Below are positions 1 to 9,000 of a stretch of 20,579 nt of DNA, piece by piece. Both the position numbers and the translations under genes were made by a program. This stretch comes from Chromera velia. Its lineage: Eukaryota > Sar > Chromeraceae. Positions within the stretch are counted from its first letter, which is position 1; each line of letters opens with the position of its first letter. The stretch spans positions 25,001-45,579 of the forward strand of contig JAHBMJ010000134.1 of assembly GCA_018398765.1 (NCBI GenBank), in the 5' to 3' direction. The notes below the pieces were generated by a model that was not told the origin of the DNA, made no database searches, and saw nothing but the letters and a program-made list of their open reading frames with translations.

Positions 1-362
1 CTCATTCTCTGGAGATCTGCCTCATCGTCAAACAAGGCCTCGAGGGGAATCTTTCTAAGTTTCAGGGGAACCACATCATCGCCATCCTCCTCTGCTTGAG
101 GAAAGTGTCTGTAGCTTTCATCAATCACTTCCCTCAGCTCTTCCCTTGACATCTCACGGCTGTCCACGAAGAGAGAGACGATCTCTAGGGCCAGAGAGGT
201 GAAGGATAGAGACTTCCATTTAGCCAGCGTCTCCTCGGACACTTTTGGGATGGTCTCTGGAACGAAGTAGCCTCCATCAGATGCGAAGCCCTGAAGAATC
301 GCCTCCTCGAAGGAAGAGTAAAAGCCCTCTCCGGGGCTACTATTTGTACTTGTGTACCTCAT
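1..362 (-). CDS. Threonine synthase-like protein, N-terminal fragment (cut by window edge)
   Basis: Threonine synthases are PLP enzymes that convert O-phosphohomoserine to threonine; the animal THNSL2-type relatives act as phospho-lyases. About 120 residues are visible. They carry the family's N-terminal signature: MRYTST at the start, then FEEAILQGFASDGGYFVPE (near residues 18-36), then KWKSLSF, LALEIVSLF and REELREVIDESY. The PLP lysine and the catalytic core lie beyond position 1 and cannot be checked. The ATG at 360-362 is the first in-frame ATG after an in-frame stop about 70 bases upstream, and MRYTST aligns with the usual family start. No transit peptide is visible unless it is on an upstream exon. 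No intron is seen in the visible part. The family call is strong; the choice between true threonine synthase and THNSL2-type is open. Confidence 0.85.
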   Translation of the reverse strand, partial: MRYTSTNSSPGEGFYSSFEEAILQGFASDGGYFVPETIPKVSEETLAKWKSLSFTSLALEIVSLFVDSREMSREELREVIDESYRHFPQAEEDGDDVVPLKLRKIPLEALFDDEADLQRM

Positions 363-1389
363 CGGAAAGTGGGAGACACACTGTGGGGCTTTCGCCTTCC
401 CGTCTCTGCAAGTCAGGCGGAGACGGCGTCAGCTGCTGGCCAAGACTTTCAGAACAGTGGAGTCAAATTGAAACTCATGCAGCGCAGAAGAGGTTGTCTG
501 CAGTCAGCAATTTCAATCTGACTACGCATTGCGAAGTCCACAAGGGTGATTGACAATACTTGACGTTCGGATCATTTTTGATCCTCCAAAGATTTTTGGT
601 GTGCTTCATTACTGATCCGTCTCTCCAAAAATTGCAGCTATAGCTCGGCAGAGCTCGGCTCCATGCAATCGGCGGCGGCCAGGTGCGGGCCTGGCTAACG
701 GGTGGGCGGGCCGGCCTACCAACGGTAACCAACCGCGGCAGGTTCCGTTGGCCAAGAACAAATATCTTAAAATTTATTTCCTCAAAAAAAAATTAATTGC
801 CCTCCATCGTTCATTTCTGATCACTGTTTTTAGGTGCACATGAAAATCAGTGAAAATTCAGAAAAATTTGAAAAATTGAGTGAAAATTAATTGGTTTCAA
901 ATAAAATTATTCACTTTAAAAATGCCTAAAATAACACAACAAAATACATTATTTGATTTAACAATCTTGAAAAATGTTTTAATACACCCAATAACTTTCT
1001 TTTAATTTATTTTTTCTATTTTTTATTTATTTTTACTACTAGTTTTCTACACGTGCGTTAGTTCTTTGTGTGTTGTCTTGAAAACTGTTTTAAAGAGTGT
1101 AGTTAGCCTTTATAAGCTTTCAACAGCTCTTCTCGCCCCGTTCAAGCTGTGATGCACGCCGTTCAAGCTCTTAAGATACGATAACGTATACAAACATATC
1201 GATTAAAACATGTTCAAGGGATTATGTTCGCGTTAGTTCGAGCTGCGCGTATACCCTATTCGTACACTTAAACAGACTCGACAATCTATCTTCAAATTGG
1301 ATCTCTTCATTGCAAGTCAATCGGTTAGAAGGCACATCATCTGAACTTTCTGACCATCTTCGACTGCCAGTGACAGCGCGCCGTATGGA
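363..1389. other. Intergenic: promoter side of the threonine synthase-like gene and 3' flank of the exonuclease gene
   Basis: No credible coding region is visible. The part nearest the threonine synthase-like start is GC-rich and holds two AGCTCGGC words ten bases apart (642-649, 652-659). Positions 760-1060 are strongly AT-rich, with repeated GTGAAAATT-like words, and look like degenerate non-coding sequence. CGTTCAAGCT occurs twice around 1138-1172. Since both flanking genes are on the minus strand, this gap should contain the terminator region of the right gene and the promoter of the left one. No clear TATA box or poly(A) signal stands out. Confidence 0.5.
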
Positions 1390-3396
1390 TTATTGCCGAA
1401 TAGTTTGAAGAATCATTTTGACAGCAGCCTCGACACTGTCCCGAGGCCCTTGAACGAGAACCTGTCTTTTCCCCTTAGAGGAGGGGTCTCCTAATATCTG
1501 AATCTCAGCCTTCGACCTCTGACGAATGCTCTCAATTGTCGACCCACCCTTTCCTATCAGCTTGCCAACAGCCTCGGAAGGAACGGTAACCACGGTTGGA
1601 CTGTCGAAAGAGGAGGCCCCTCCATTCTCCTGCTGCTTCTTCGATTGACTCGTCCCCCCCGCCCCTGACGCTGCGTCCCCTTCCCGTGACGTCACAGGAC
1701 CTCTGACAGTCTGTGCGGTTGACGGCGAACTTGGAGAGTTGCCTGACGCACGCGGCTGCGTTTTCCCTGTAGAAACGTCTGCCGTCTTCTTCATCTTGCT
1801 GGAGACAGCGGGCGAAGGGGGAGACAGACGAGACGAGGATACCTGCAAGGCATGCAACGAACTCATCTCAGCGGCCCTTGCTTCTCTCAATGCCCCCCCC
1901 CGCACTGATGCGGAGGCTGCTGCTGCTGCTGCTGAAGGGGCGGGGCTTGCTCGTTTTCTAGGTCTTCTGCTCATGAGGTCGATCTGTGTTTCCACAATTG
2001 CAAGCACGGCCTCTGCGTCTTCCAGAGGGTCGTGGATCCCTTTCTGAAATTGGGGAAATCGGCCTCTGACTGCCGGTGAGTCTTCTACGAGACTGCGCAA
2101 CGACCGCGGTTTTCCAGTCTCGGGATGGGGTAGGACGAGGGCGGTGTCGATCACGTGTGACTCTACTAAGGGCCCCCAGAGACGGAGGCCAGCCAGATCG
2201 TGCCACACAGAGTGACCAATCAACACAGTGCGCTCTGCAAAGCAAACCTCCTCAGACAAACGTCTCTGCACTTCTCTCACCTCTACCAGGCCTCCAACCT
2301 CCTTCTTCAACCTTTCACTGTCGAGACCGTGGATCTCGGTCTTCCACTGGTGCAGCCCATCAGGACCTGTCTCAAGCCACTCTCCGTTGGGGTCGGGCAC
2401 TACGAGCATCCCGCGGATCAGCTCTTTCTTTTCCCGTCGTCCATCTGCATACACATCCAGTGCTACCGCACTCACCAACACCACCCGCTTCTCACGGGTC
2501 TGCCTGTGCTCAATCATCTCGCAGTCAAAGGCCAGAAGCCGCAAAACAGGACGTCCCCCCCTTTTTTCTCTGTCCAGACTCTGGTCACGTGACCCTCTCG
2601 CCTCTCCTTCTCGACCTGCCCCTACCTCCTCCTCCCAGGGGTCCATCCAGTCAGAACCCCCTCCTCCCTGGGAAGAAGAGTCACCCCCCGCCTCTCGAGG
2701 AGGGGCAAGTGCCTTTCCGAAACGGGTGGCAAATTCCGGGTGGTGTGCTGTCCGAGCACACAGGGCACTTGCGAAGAAAGCAAAGTCGACGCTCGAGGCT
2801 GCTGCGGCTGCGGCCTCGACGCGACGGCTGTCTGTCGGCATGTACCTGCTGTCTTTTCCCACGACAAACACACCAGGAGGACTCCCCCCTTCCAAACCTG
2901 CAGCTGGGTCGAGGGTACTTTCTCTGGCAGAACAAGAGTGCTCTGGTCGGTCTACAGGATCTCTGCTCGTCTGGGCTCTCTCTTGGGCAGAGGGCTCCCT
3001 CAAAAGTTTAGGGAGACGGAGAGAGAAGTTTTTCTCCCTGTCTTTCAGCCAGCCCTCGCGTCCCCGATTGAGGACAAAGACAAGCTTCAAGATGGTTAGG
3101 TCCCGTGGATAAGAGAGTCTGACTGTTTTCTCAGCCGAAAAGGGCGTGTCGGCGCATCCATCCTTCACCTGCGTGTGGGGGTAGGTCTGAATCCGAGCGG
3201 GGGGGGCTTCCCAGTTCGTCTGGTTTTCTTGCTGTATCACCCCCCAGTGGAGAATTGGGCTTTCATGTCCAAAGCCCTCCACTGCATGGATGCCAATGAC
3301 TACATTCTTGGAGTCAAAGCGAACTGCAGCCTGCACGACTTTCCCGTCACAGTCCCATCGGATGTGGTTGTGACCAACCAGAAGAGGAGACGGCAT
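1390..3396 (-). CDS. GWD-like glucan-binding domain + REX4/ISG20-type DEDDh 3'-5' exonuclease + KH domain
   Basis: This is a single intronless reading frame of 668 residues. Residues about 8-135 resemble the N-terminal Ig-like/glucan-binding fold of alpha-glucan water dikinases: ILHWGVIQ near 48-55, then NWEAPP, ADTPFS, LVFVLNRG and a Trp followed by KNFSLRL. Residues about 284-475 are a DEDDh exonuclease: Exo I FDCE (D291, E293), Exo II GHSVWHD (D400), and Exo III HDPLEDA with H455 and D460 five apart, as in REXO4/ISG20. All metal-binding acids and the catalytic His are present, so it should be an active two-metal RNase or DNase. An Ala/Ser-rich linker (about 480-600) leads to a KH domain (about 601-668) with the GxxG loop in GKLIGKGG (611-618), expected to bind single-stranded RNA or DNA. 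An alanine-rich linker separates the first two domains. The exonuclease and KH calls are firm; the glucan-binding call rests on motif resemblance. Substrate and location are unknown. Confidence 0.88.
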   Translation of the reverse strand: MPSPLLVGHNHIRWDCDGKVVQAAVRFDSKNVVIGIHAVEGFGHESPILHWGVIQQENQTNWEAPPARIQTYPHTQVKDGCADTPFSAEKTVRLSYPRDLTILKLVFVLNRGREGWLKDREKNFSLRLPKLLREPSAQERAQTSRDPVDRPEHSCSARESTLDPAAGLEGGSPPGVFVVGKDSRYMPTDSRRVEAAAAAASSVDFAFFASALCARTAHHPEFATRFGKALAPPREAGGDSSSQGGGGSDWMDPWEEEVGAGREGEARGSRDQSLDREKRGGRPVLRLLAFDCEMIEHRQTREKRVVLVSAVALDVYADGRREKKELIRGMLVVPDPNGEWLETGPDGLHQWKTEIHGLDSERLKKEVGGLVEVREVQRRLSEEVCFAERTVLIGHSVWHDLAGLRLWGPLVESHVIDTALVLPHPETGKPRSLRSLVEDSPAVRGRFPQFQKGIHDPLEDAEAVLAIVETQIDLMSRRPRKRASPAPSAAAAAASASVRGGALREARAAEMSSLHALQVSSSRLSPPSPAVSSKMKKTADVSTGKTQPRASGNSPSSPSTAQTVRGPVTSREGDAASGAGGTSQSKKQQENGGASSFDSPTVVTVPSEAVGKLIGKGGSTIESIRQRSKAEIQILGDPSSKGKRQVLVQGPRDSVEAAVKMILQTIRQ

Positions 3397-3525
3397 CTTT
3401 AAATTTGTGTGAAAAATTAAGCCGGGAGATCATCAATCAGTTCCTCTAAGCTCCTCTGAGCAGCAACGTGGACTGTGACTTTTCGGACGTCTCGGTCAGA
3501 GATCTCTCAAATTCTCAGTGACTGA

Positions 3526-3544
3526 GGCTCATCTATGATGAGCC
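3526..3544. repeat. Perfect 8-bp hairpin
   Basis: GGCTCATC is separated by three bases from GATGAGCC. It sits about 130 bp upstream of the exonuclease start codon. The arms share the GGCTC word of the nearby GGCTCGGC cluster. Function is unknown. Confidence 0.6.
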
Positions 3545-3606
3545 CCATTTTTAAGGAGAATCATTTTGGAGTCTGCATCATCAACGAGAATGAAGAGAGC
3601 GCGAGT

Positions 3607-3661
3607 GGCTCGGCAGTTTAGCTCGGCGGTGCTCGATCGCGCGGCGCGTGCAGGCCGAGCC
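3607..3661. promoter_or_regulatory. Cluster of GGCTCGGC / GCCGAGCC words
   Basis: GGCTCGGC lies at 3607-3614, AGCTCGGC at 3620-3627 and the inverted copy GCCGAGCC at 3654-3661. The same core occurs upstream of the threonine synthase-like gene (642-659) and upstream of the Nudix gene (17724-17763), so it may be a recurrent promoter element. The word also appears elsewhere in this GC-rich DNA, so this is only a candidate. Confidence 0.3.
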
Positions 3662-4023
3662 ATGCAGGAAGATCCATGCATGCATGCAGCTGCATGAGTT
3701 AAATCGTGTCGGTCTGCAATCGGTCTGCATGACAATGATTTGACTCTGACAGATCATTGGCGTTGAAGATCGTCTTTTGTGTGGACATTCGATTTTCCGA
3801 CAGTCTGTGCTCTAATCACCTTCACATGGAGGACAACTCATCACCATTTTTTGGCTACTTGCGTTTTTCAGCATTCCCGGGCACCGAGATTTTTTGAATG
3901 AATTCGGCGTCTCCTGTAAGTTTGTGACTGTGCTAATTTGTTGAGCGTTCTGCTATTTGTTTCATGCGGTAGCCTCAAGACTGATTGACAATCAGCTGGG
4001 TCAGAAGGGCTCCACGTACCCGC

Positions 4024-6855
4024 ATGCAGTCGTCCACAGGGGCTGCGGGCAGTCGAGGCTTGGTGGAGGATGAGGTGAGATGAGGAGACGGCATGCGTCT
4101 ACTTTTGAGCGTCAATAGAAAAATCTTCCGAAGTACGTACGTCCCGTCGACACGTCTTCACGCTGTATCTGCAGGTGGACTCTATCAGTCGTATTCACTG
4201 GGAGACTGTGAGACAATTTTTGTACGAAGTCGGGGTTGGAGACTTGGAGCAGGAGACGCTGAGATGGTGCGTCAGTCTGTTAGATTAGTCAGAGGATGCC
4301 TAACTCCAGTTGGAGCGCTAAGCTCCCGGTCTGGTGTTCTACGGGCTTGTTTCCTGTTCCCCTTCCACTTTTGCGCCCTTTTGGAAGGCAGTTCTCCGTC
4401 ATGTCTTTTCTGGCTGTCTTTTTCTGTGTTTCTGTTTCCGTCTCTATTTGTTTGTCAGCATTTCTGGAGTTCGTACAGTCCGCCTATCTGAAAGTGGTGA
4501 TTCTCGGAATCATCCGAGATATTATCGGGGGAGCAGACGAAGGATCGCACAGCGTATCTCTGCCTCTTCTTTCCTTCGGTCATCGGTTTTGATTTTCCCC
4601 GCGTAATCTTTCGAACCGGTTGTGAGGAAACAAAAAGTCATACAGTCGTCCGTCCGACTGTCCCCCCCTCTTTCTCACTCTCTCCCGACCTCCCTGTTCC
4701 CCCCCCCCTCGATTTCTCACCAACTACTTTTTTTTTTTCTCTGTCAATCCTTCCACGTACCTACGCATCTGTCTGTCTGTCTCTCTACTTGCCTGCCTGC
4801 CTGCCTGCCTGTTCGTGAAGAAAAGAAGGGAAAGAAACCGTATAGCTTGTCTGCCTATCTGCCTGCCTGTCTATCTGCCTCCCTTCCTGTAGAAAGAACC
4901 ATATTGGTTGTCTGTCTGTTCGCCTCTCGGTAGGTCTTCCAAAGAATATCTCTTAGTTTCTCTCCTCCCGCACCTCTCTCATGCGCCTTCCTCGGTATGG
5001 ATGCTTGCAGTGTGAGACAGATTTTGGAAATGGAGCTTGACGCTCCCCTCAGAAATTACCGTCAGATTAGCGGGATCAGTACACAATCCTCTTTTTTTTT
5101 GCGATCCGGCCCTCAGAGACTCCTCTCAAGCCTCGATCGATATCTTTTCACCTGGCCCTTTGCTCAATCTATCCACGCATGCTTTTCCTCCTCTATTTTC
5201 GAAGAGGCCTGCCTCCCTCACCTGCCTGCCCTCTCCGTCTCCTTTTCCTGAACGTCACCCCCCTCACTCCCCTCCACGTGCTCACATCCCACACAGTGCC
5301 AGAGGCTCAGAGGTGGAGGGATCAGGCTCCATTTCTCTTCCGTTCTTCCCGTGCATTTACCGTCTCTCTGCCTCCCCCCACCTGTGAACCGTCTTCATCC
5401 GGCCGGTCTCCTTTGATTTGGTAACACAGGTCGTTGTTTTCCCTGACCTCTCTCCCGTGCAGGAGACCTCGCGCGCGCCGTGCGCAGAACGAGCGAGAGG
5501 GGTGCAGCATCTGCTCTCGCTCTGCGCCGGTCGAACTTGCCCGACGACTTGCACACAGCCTGCTCGAGTCTTCTGCAGGTGCTGCACACGCTGGTGGAAC
5601 AGCAGCCCCCCCCAGAAGCCGAGCGGCAGGCAGAGGATCCGACAGGGAGGGGACTCGGCCCGGGGGGAGAGGAGGAAGGCTTTGAAGTGGCTGACCTCTT
5701 TGCCGCGCTGAAGCTTCAAGAGGAGTGGGAAGCCGAACTACAGAGCGAGGAGGTGGCAAGGAGATTGCAGAGAGAGGACGACGTGAGAGCAGGAACGGAG
5801 GCTGCTAGAAACGTGCAGAGAGAGGAGGAGGAGGCAAAAGCATCGGAAGAGACTGCAAGACGTCTGCAGAGAGAGGAGGACGCTACAGAAGGGGAAGAGA
5901 CCGCGAGGCGTCTCCAAAGAGAAGAAGAAGAAGCTCGGTCTTCGAGCTCAACCACCCCTACACCATCGGAAGAGACTGCAAGACGTCTGCAGAGAGAGGA
6001 GGACGCTACAGAAGGGGAAGAGACCGCGAGGCGTCTCCAAAGAGAAGAAGAAGAAGCTCGGTCTTCGAGCTCAACCACCCCTACACCATCCGCAGCAGCC
6101 TACGATGGTCAGCATTCAGAACTCACTCCCGAAGAGATGGAGTCTGCGCAGAGGCTGTTGTCGCCTGAGCAGAACGCAAGTCTGAGGAAGATCCGCAATG
6201 GGGGCGCCAGGCCCGTTCTGGGCGTTCACAGTGCCGAAGATGTCAGAGTTTTGGTTGCCCACACTGTTCTCTGGACACTCCAGAGACGGGTGTTCGGGGG
6301 CTTCGTTCGTGACTGGGTGATTGGCCAACGCAGTGCGTCCACTGATATCGACGTGCTTCTGCATGACGAGGACGACCCGGTAGAGATGGCCAATAGACTG
6401 ACGGACGCAGTAGAGGCTGCAGGGGTGCGTTCGAATGATGTCATTGTGCGCCAACCGTTGCAGAGGGGTATCGCTCACAAGCTGGAGATCGTTTGGGCAG
6501 GTGAAACGATAGAGGTTGACCTGGTCAGACCCTCTGACCGTCCTCGGAGTCTCCTCCCTTTGTGGACAGCGACGCGAATAACTTGGTCGTGGACCGATTT
6601 GGCGTGCAGCTATTGGAGAGGGTGCGTGTGTGCGGAAGGCCGCTGCCTGACGTGTTGACCAGCGCTCTCCATGCACACCAGAGAAGTTTCATCTTTTTTT
6701 ACCAACTGAACGGAGAGATGGCACGCGGGAGGCTGCGAAAATTTTGGGAAAAGGGGTGGGTCTGTCTGAACGACATTCCGTCCCGCGAGGTTCCCTCGCA
6801 TTCTGACCTCTACAGGCCTGAAGCGAGGTTCTCTCGAGAGAAGTGGTACACCTAG
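4024..6855 (+). CDS. Poly(A) polymerase/CCA-type nucleotidyltransferase with charged repeats, spliced, frame broken near 6538-6562
   Basis: The firm part is the exon starting at 5463 after the acceptor CCCGTGCAG. It encodes Glu/Arg-rich repeats, then a nucleotidyltransferase head: GGFVRD (6296-6313), two aspartates in TDIDVLL (6344-6352) and a third in EVDLVRPS (6518-6520). This is the metal-binding triad of the pol beta superfamily, so the product should transfer nucleotides; its substrate is unknown. Frame 2 then runs out of family-like sequence and stops at 6658. The natural continuation (PPFVDSDANN, then LVVDRFGVQLLERV, to a stop at 6855) lies in frame 1. Likely upstream exons are 4024-4074 (starts MQSSTG, donor GAG|GTGAGA), 4175 to about 4266 or 4270 (acceptor TATCTGCAG) and about 4459-4576. 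Their joins are uncertain. Together they would encode an N-terminal helical region. The gene is either broken by one indel (mutation or assembly error) or uses frameshifting. Confidence 0.65.
4768..4811 (+). repeat. Tetranucleotide microsatellites (TCTG)n and (GCCT)n
   Basis: A TCTG run at about 4768-4783 is followed by GCCT units at 4791-4811. Related GCCT/TCTG runs recur to about 4920. They lie in a pyrimidine-rich stretch that is probably intron of the nucleotidyltransferase gene. Confidence 0.8.
5843..6088 (+). repeat. Exact in-frame tandem duplication, 2 x 123 bp, within the nucleotidyltransferase gene
   Basis: Copies at 5843-5965 and 5966-6088 look identical base for base. Each encodes 41 residues containing ARRLQREE twice and ending SSSSTTPTP. 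Older, diverged versions of the same motif lie just upstream (VARRLQRED, AARNVQREE), so the region has grown by repeated in-frame duplication. The segments are predicted helical or coiled-coil and highly charged. Confidence 0.93.
6538..6562 (+). other. Reading-frame switch with X-XXY-YYZ heptamer C-CCT-TTG
   Basis: The downstream frame is closed by a TGA at 6535-6537 and is open from 6538 to 6855. The upstream frame is open to 6658. At 6556-6562 the sequence C CCT TTG sits in phase with the upstream frame; a -1 slip there lands exactly on the GTG GAC AGC GAC frame encoding VDSDANN. The last base G is disfavoured in known eukaryotic slippery sites, and only a 4-bp stem (6585-6595) is visible downstream. 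A plain 1-base indel is the simpler explanation. Confidence 0.5.
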
Positions 6856-7162
6856 CTGACCTCGCTTTCGTGCGAGCTACGGACAATACTAGTTGGATCT
6901 CTGGGTGGCATTTTTTTTTTGTTTCCGTGGCTTTTTGCAGTAGCCTTTCAAGGCATGTACATTGTCGTTGTAGTTCGTACTTCTGGTATTGAAGCGAAAG
7001 ATAAAGTAGCTTTCTGCTTTTGCTTGCACAGTCTTTCAGCGAGTTCCAAGAGCGATCTCGCGAGAGGGGCGTGCATATTGCTTCAGTCGCTGCCCCAACA
7101 CCAACCCCAATTGTTTACAGTCGGATTCAAGTTCTCCTTTGCTTTGAATATTTTAGTAAGGC

Positions 7163-7181
7163 ATTGATTGATTGATTGATT
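7163..7181. repeat. (ATTG)n microsatellite
   Basis: About four and a half ATTG units in an AT-rich gap. Confidence 0.85.
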
Positions 7182-7612
7182 TGAATGATTTCAATATTTA
7201 TCGTTTTTTTATGTACATATACTATTAGACAACATGACGTGCAACCATTGTTAATTGGCTAAATAACTGAATAAGATAATTAAATGATGTTGTGATGTGA
7301 GTTATTATGAGTTATCACATAGTATGGAACAATATGGCGCGCGTTATAGGAGAAATGCTGAAGAATTTATGCAGTAAAGCATGAAATAACCCAGGAAATA
7401 ACATATTTCATAAACTCATTCCACAGAGAAATCGCGGATACAGTGCAAGACTGCAAGTGTTTTAACTATACTTCTATGTAGTGTTTGAATTGTGAGTCAA
7501 TTTGTAATACAGTCTAGAATGCAGCATACATATATGGCGTTGAGGCGGGAAACCAATCTTTCGCACATAAATCGTGCGCGCGGAATTAAATACTAATTCT
7601 AATAATTTTTAT

Positions 7613-7616
7613 GTTA
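7613..7616. repeat. Target-site duplication, left copy (GTTA)
   Basis: GTTA directly abuts the TG of the left LTR and is repeated at 10951-10954 after the CA of the right LTR. Confidence 0.75.
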
Positions 7617-8092
7617 TGCTTTGTCCCTCCTGTCCGGCCACCTTATGGCATCCAGACAGAAGGTAAAGCGAGGACAAGAACCTTAGGAAGATCTAGAGAA
7701 GGAACGTGTGCAACATTAACTTAAGCAACACTTTACAGGAGGTTTGGCTCTGTATATATCAGTTTAAGCGCTAGTGCGATCTAGTATTCCAATCAGCTGC
7801 GTTCATTCTATCATGCACAGTTTCTACTCATTCCTCTCTCTCAGACTCTTAGGAGCTCTCTTGATCTATGGCAAACAGACATCAGACTTAAACGATGCTA
7901 TCCGTTGCTCGAGTAACATGTTGCATGCTTGAATACGAAGGTCAGACTCGATCGATTTCAACAATTTTGATCGACGCGCGCGACACGTACGAAACAAAGC
8001 GCGGCGGCGGAGCTTGGCGTCGGCACGCGGGCTCATTCAGATATAGCGCATACGAGGGTCCAGAGGGCGGCGCCACAGGGTAGGACTCCACA
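7617..8092. repeat. Left LTR
   Basis: 476 bp, TG...CA. It contains TATATAT at 7753-7759, a possible TATA box, and GC-rich sequence in its last 120 bp. A 62-codon open frame (7895-8083) is the same in both LTRs and is probably fortuitous. Confidence 0.88.
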
Positions 8093-8682
8093 GATCCTCC
8101 CCGGCTACAGACAAGAAAATCGCGTCCCCGCGATCAGCCAGACACATTCGAGCATACGCAGAAAAAGAAAAAAGGCGAGCAAAAGAACACGATTAACCAG
8201 ACATAATGCAAACCTATACAACCAATAGAACACTTCAAAGCATGTAGTTGAAGGAATGAAATTTCGAGCGTCCTCGCACCATGACAGATACAAGGAAGAG
8301 CAAATCAAGACAACAGACATCAACGAACGAACGGCCGTGAACAGCAGCCGGTCAGACTTATCGGAGGGAGACGCTTGGCGGTACACCGTCTAGCTCTACG
8401 CAGATGCTCGCGTAGAGACGGCTAGCTCCACCAAGGCCCCCATCAACTCCCGTGCTGCGAGGGAGAGAGGTGATACCCAGAGAACCCAGAGGGCCTCCAA
8501 AACACCGGTATCCCCCTGTAAAGAGAAGATGCAGAACGGACACAGAGACATGCATGGGCTGTCCCCTCACTTTTTCTTCTTTTCTCGTTGAACTAGATAT
8601 CTCTTTAAAGATTTCTTCTCCTTTTGCTCCTCCTCTACTCATTTTCTCTCCGCCTCTTCCAGTCTCTTTTTTTTTAATTAAG

Positions 8683-8928
8683 AAGGAAGCCAGGGATAAC
8701 CCAAAACGTTTCAAAGCAGCAGAAGGAAGTGAGAAGGAGACAGTGAATGAAAGCGCCCCCTCATGTGCTCGTGCTCTCAGCCACATGAGGGGTTTGACTC
8801 CCAAGCCACATGCAAAGAAGAGAAGCCGAGAGAGAAGAAAGGTCACTCTTCCAAAAGAAGCTCCAGAAGTTCCAAATGCGTGGCACATGTGGCGTTCGGC
8901 TTGTTATTCTCGCAGTCCACCTCTTTGA
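8683..8928 (+). other. Possible captured exon inside the LTR element
   Basis: A polypyrimidine tract ending TTAATTAAG (to 8682) is followed by an open frame rich in Lys, Arg, Glu and Ser (KEARDNPKRFKAAEGSEKE near the start, KKRSRERRKVTLPKEAPEVP later) ending TGA at 8926-8928. The tract-then-basic-exon pattern resembles a piece of host gene carried in the element. It matches no family I recognise and could be chance. Confidence 0.25.
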
Positions 8929-9000
8929 CGCTCAGCTTTGCAATGAGCTCACCCTCCCCCCAAGTTCAGTACAGGGGCGCAAGGGTGGTCACAGGTAGTC

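Larger units (their letters stand above)
3397..4023. other. Divergent intergenic region (shared promoter region)
   Basis: This lies between the 5' ends of the minus-strand exonuclease gene and the plus-strand nucleotidyltransferase gene. It contains a short perfect hairpin (3526-3544), clustered GGCTCGGC-like words (3607-3661), a CATGCATGCATGCAGCTGCATG run near 3675-3697 and a direct repeat of TCGGTCTGCA near 3709-3729. On the plus strand an ATG at 3898 is followed by five codons and a consensus donor GTAAGT at 3916, with a possible acceptor (GCGGTAG) ending at 3972. Joined, this gives a 9-residue upstream ORF ending TGA, so it could be a spliced 5' leader for the gene starting at 4024. This is inference. 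Confidence 0.4.
6856..7616. other. Intergenic, AT-rich target region of the LTR element
   Basis: It contains a T-run at about 6911-6920 just after the stop codon, a short ATTG microsatellite at 7163-7181 and AT-rich non-coding sequence from about 7140 to 7616. No protein-like frame is seen. The last four bases (7613-7616, GTTA) are the left copy of the target-site duplication. Confidence 0.6.

Noticed and set aside
2076-3112. Long plus-strand open frames (311 and 294 codons) opposite the exonuclease gene
   Set aside because: They are antisense to a frame with clear DEDDh and KH motifs, have no domain of their own, and arise from GC-rich codon use on the other strand.
6540-6569. A mini-intron (GT...AG, 30 bp) to explain the nucleotidyltransferase frame change
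   Set aside because: Its length is a multiple of three, so it would not change the frame, and it is shorter than plausible introns here.
7895-8083. A 62-codon ORF present identically in both LTRs
   Set aside because: Its identity follows from LTR duplication, not from coding constraint; there is no recognisable product.
8358-8888. A 176-codon minus-strand frame in the LTR interior
   Set aside because: It has no gag/pol-like motif and the composition is that of translated pyrimidine tracts; it also overlaps the more gene-like plus-strand frame.
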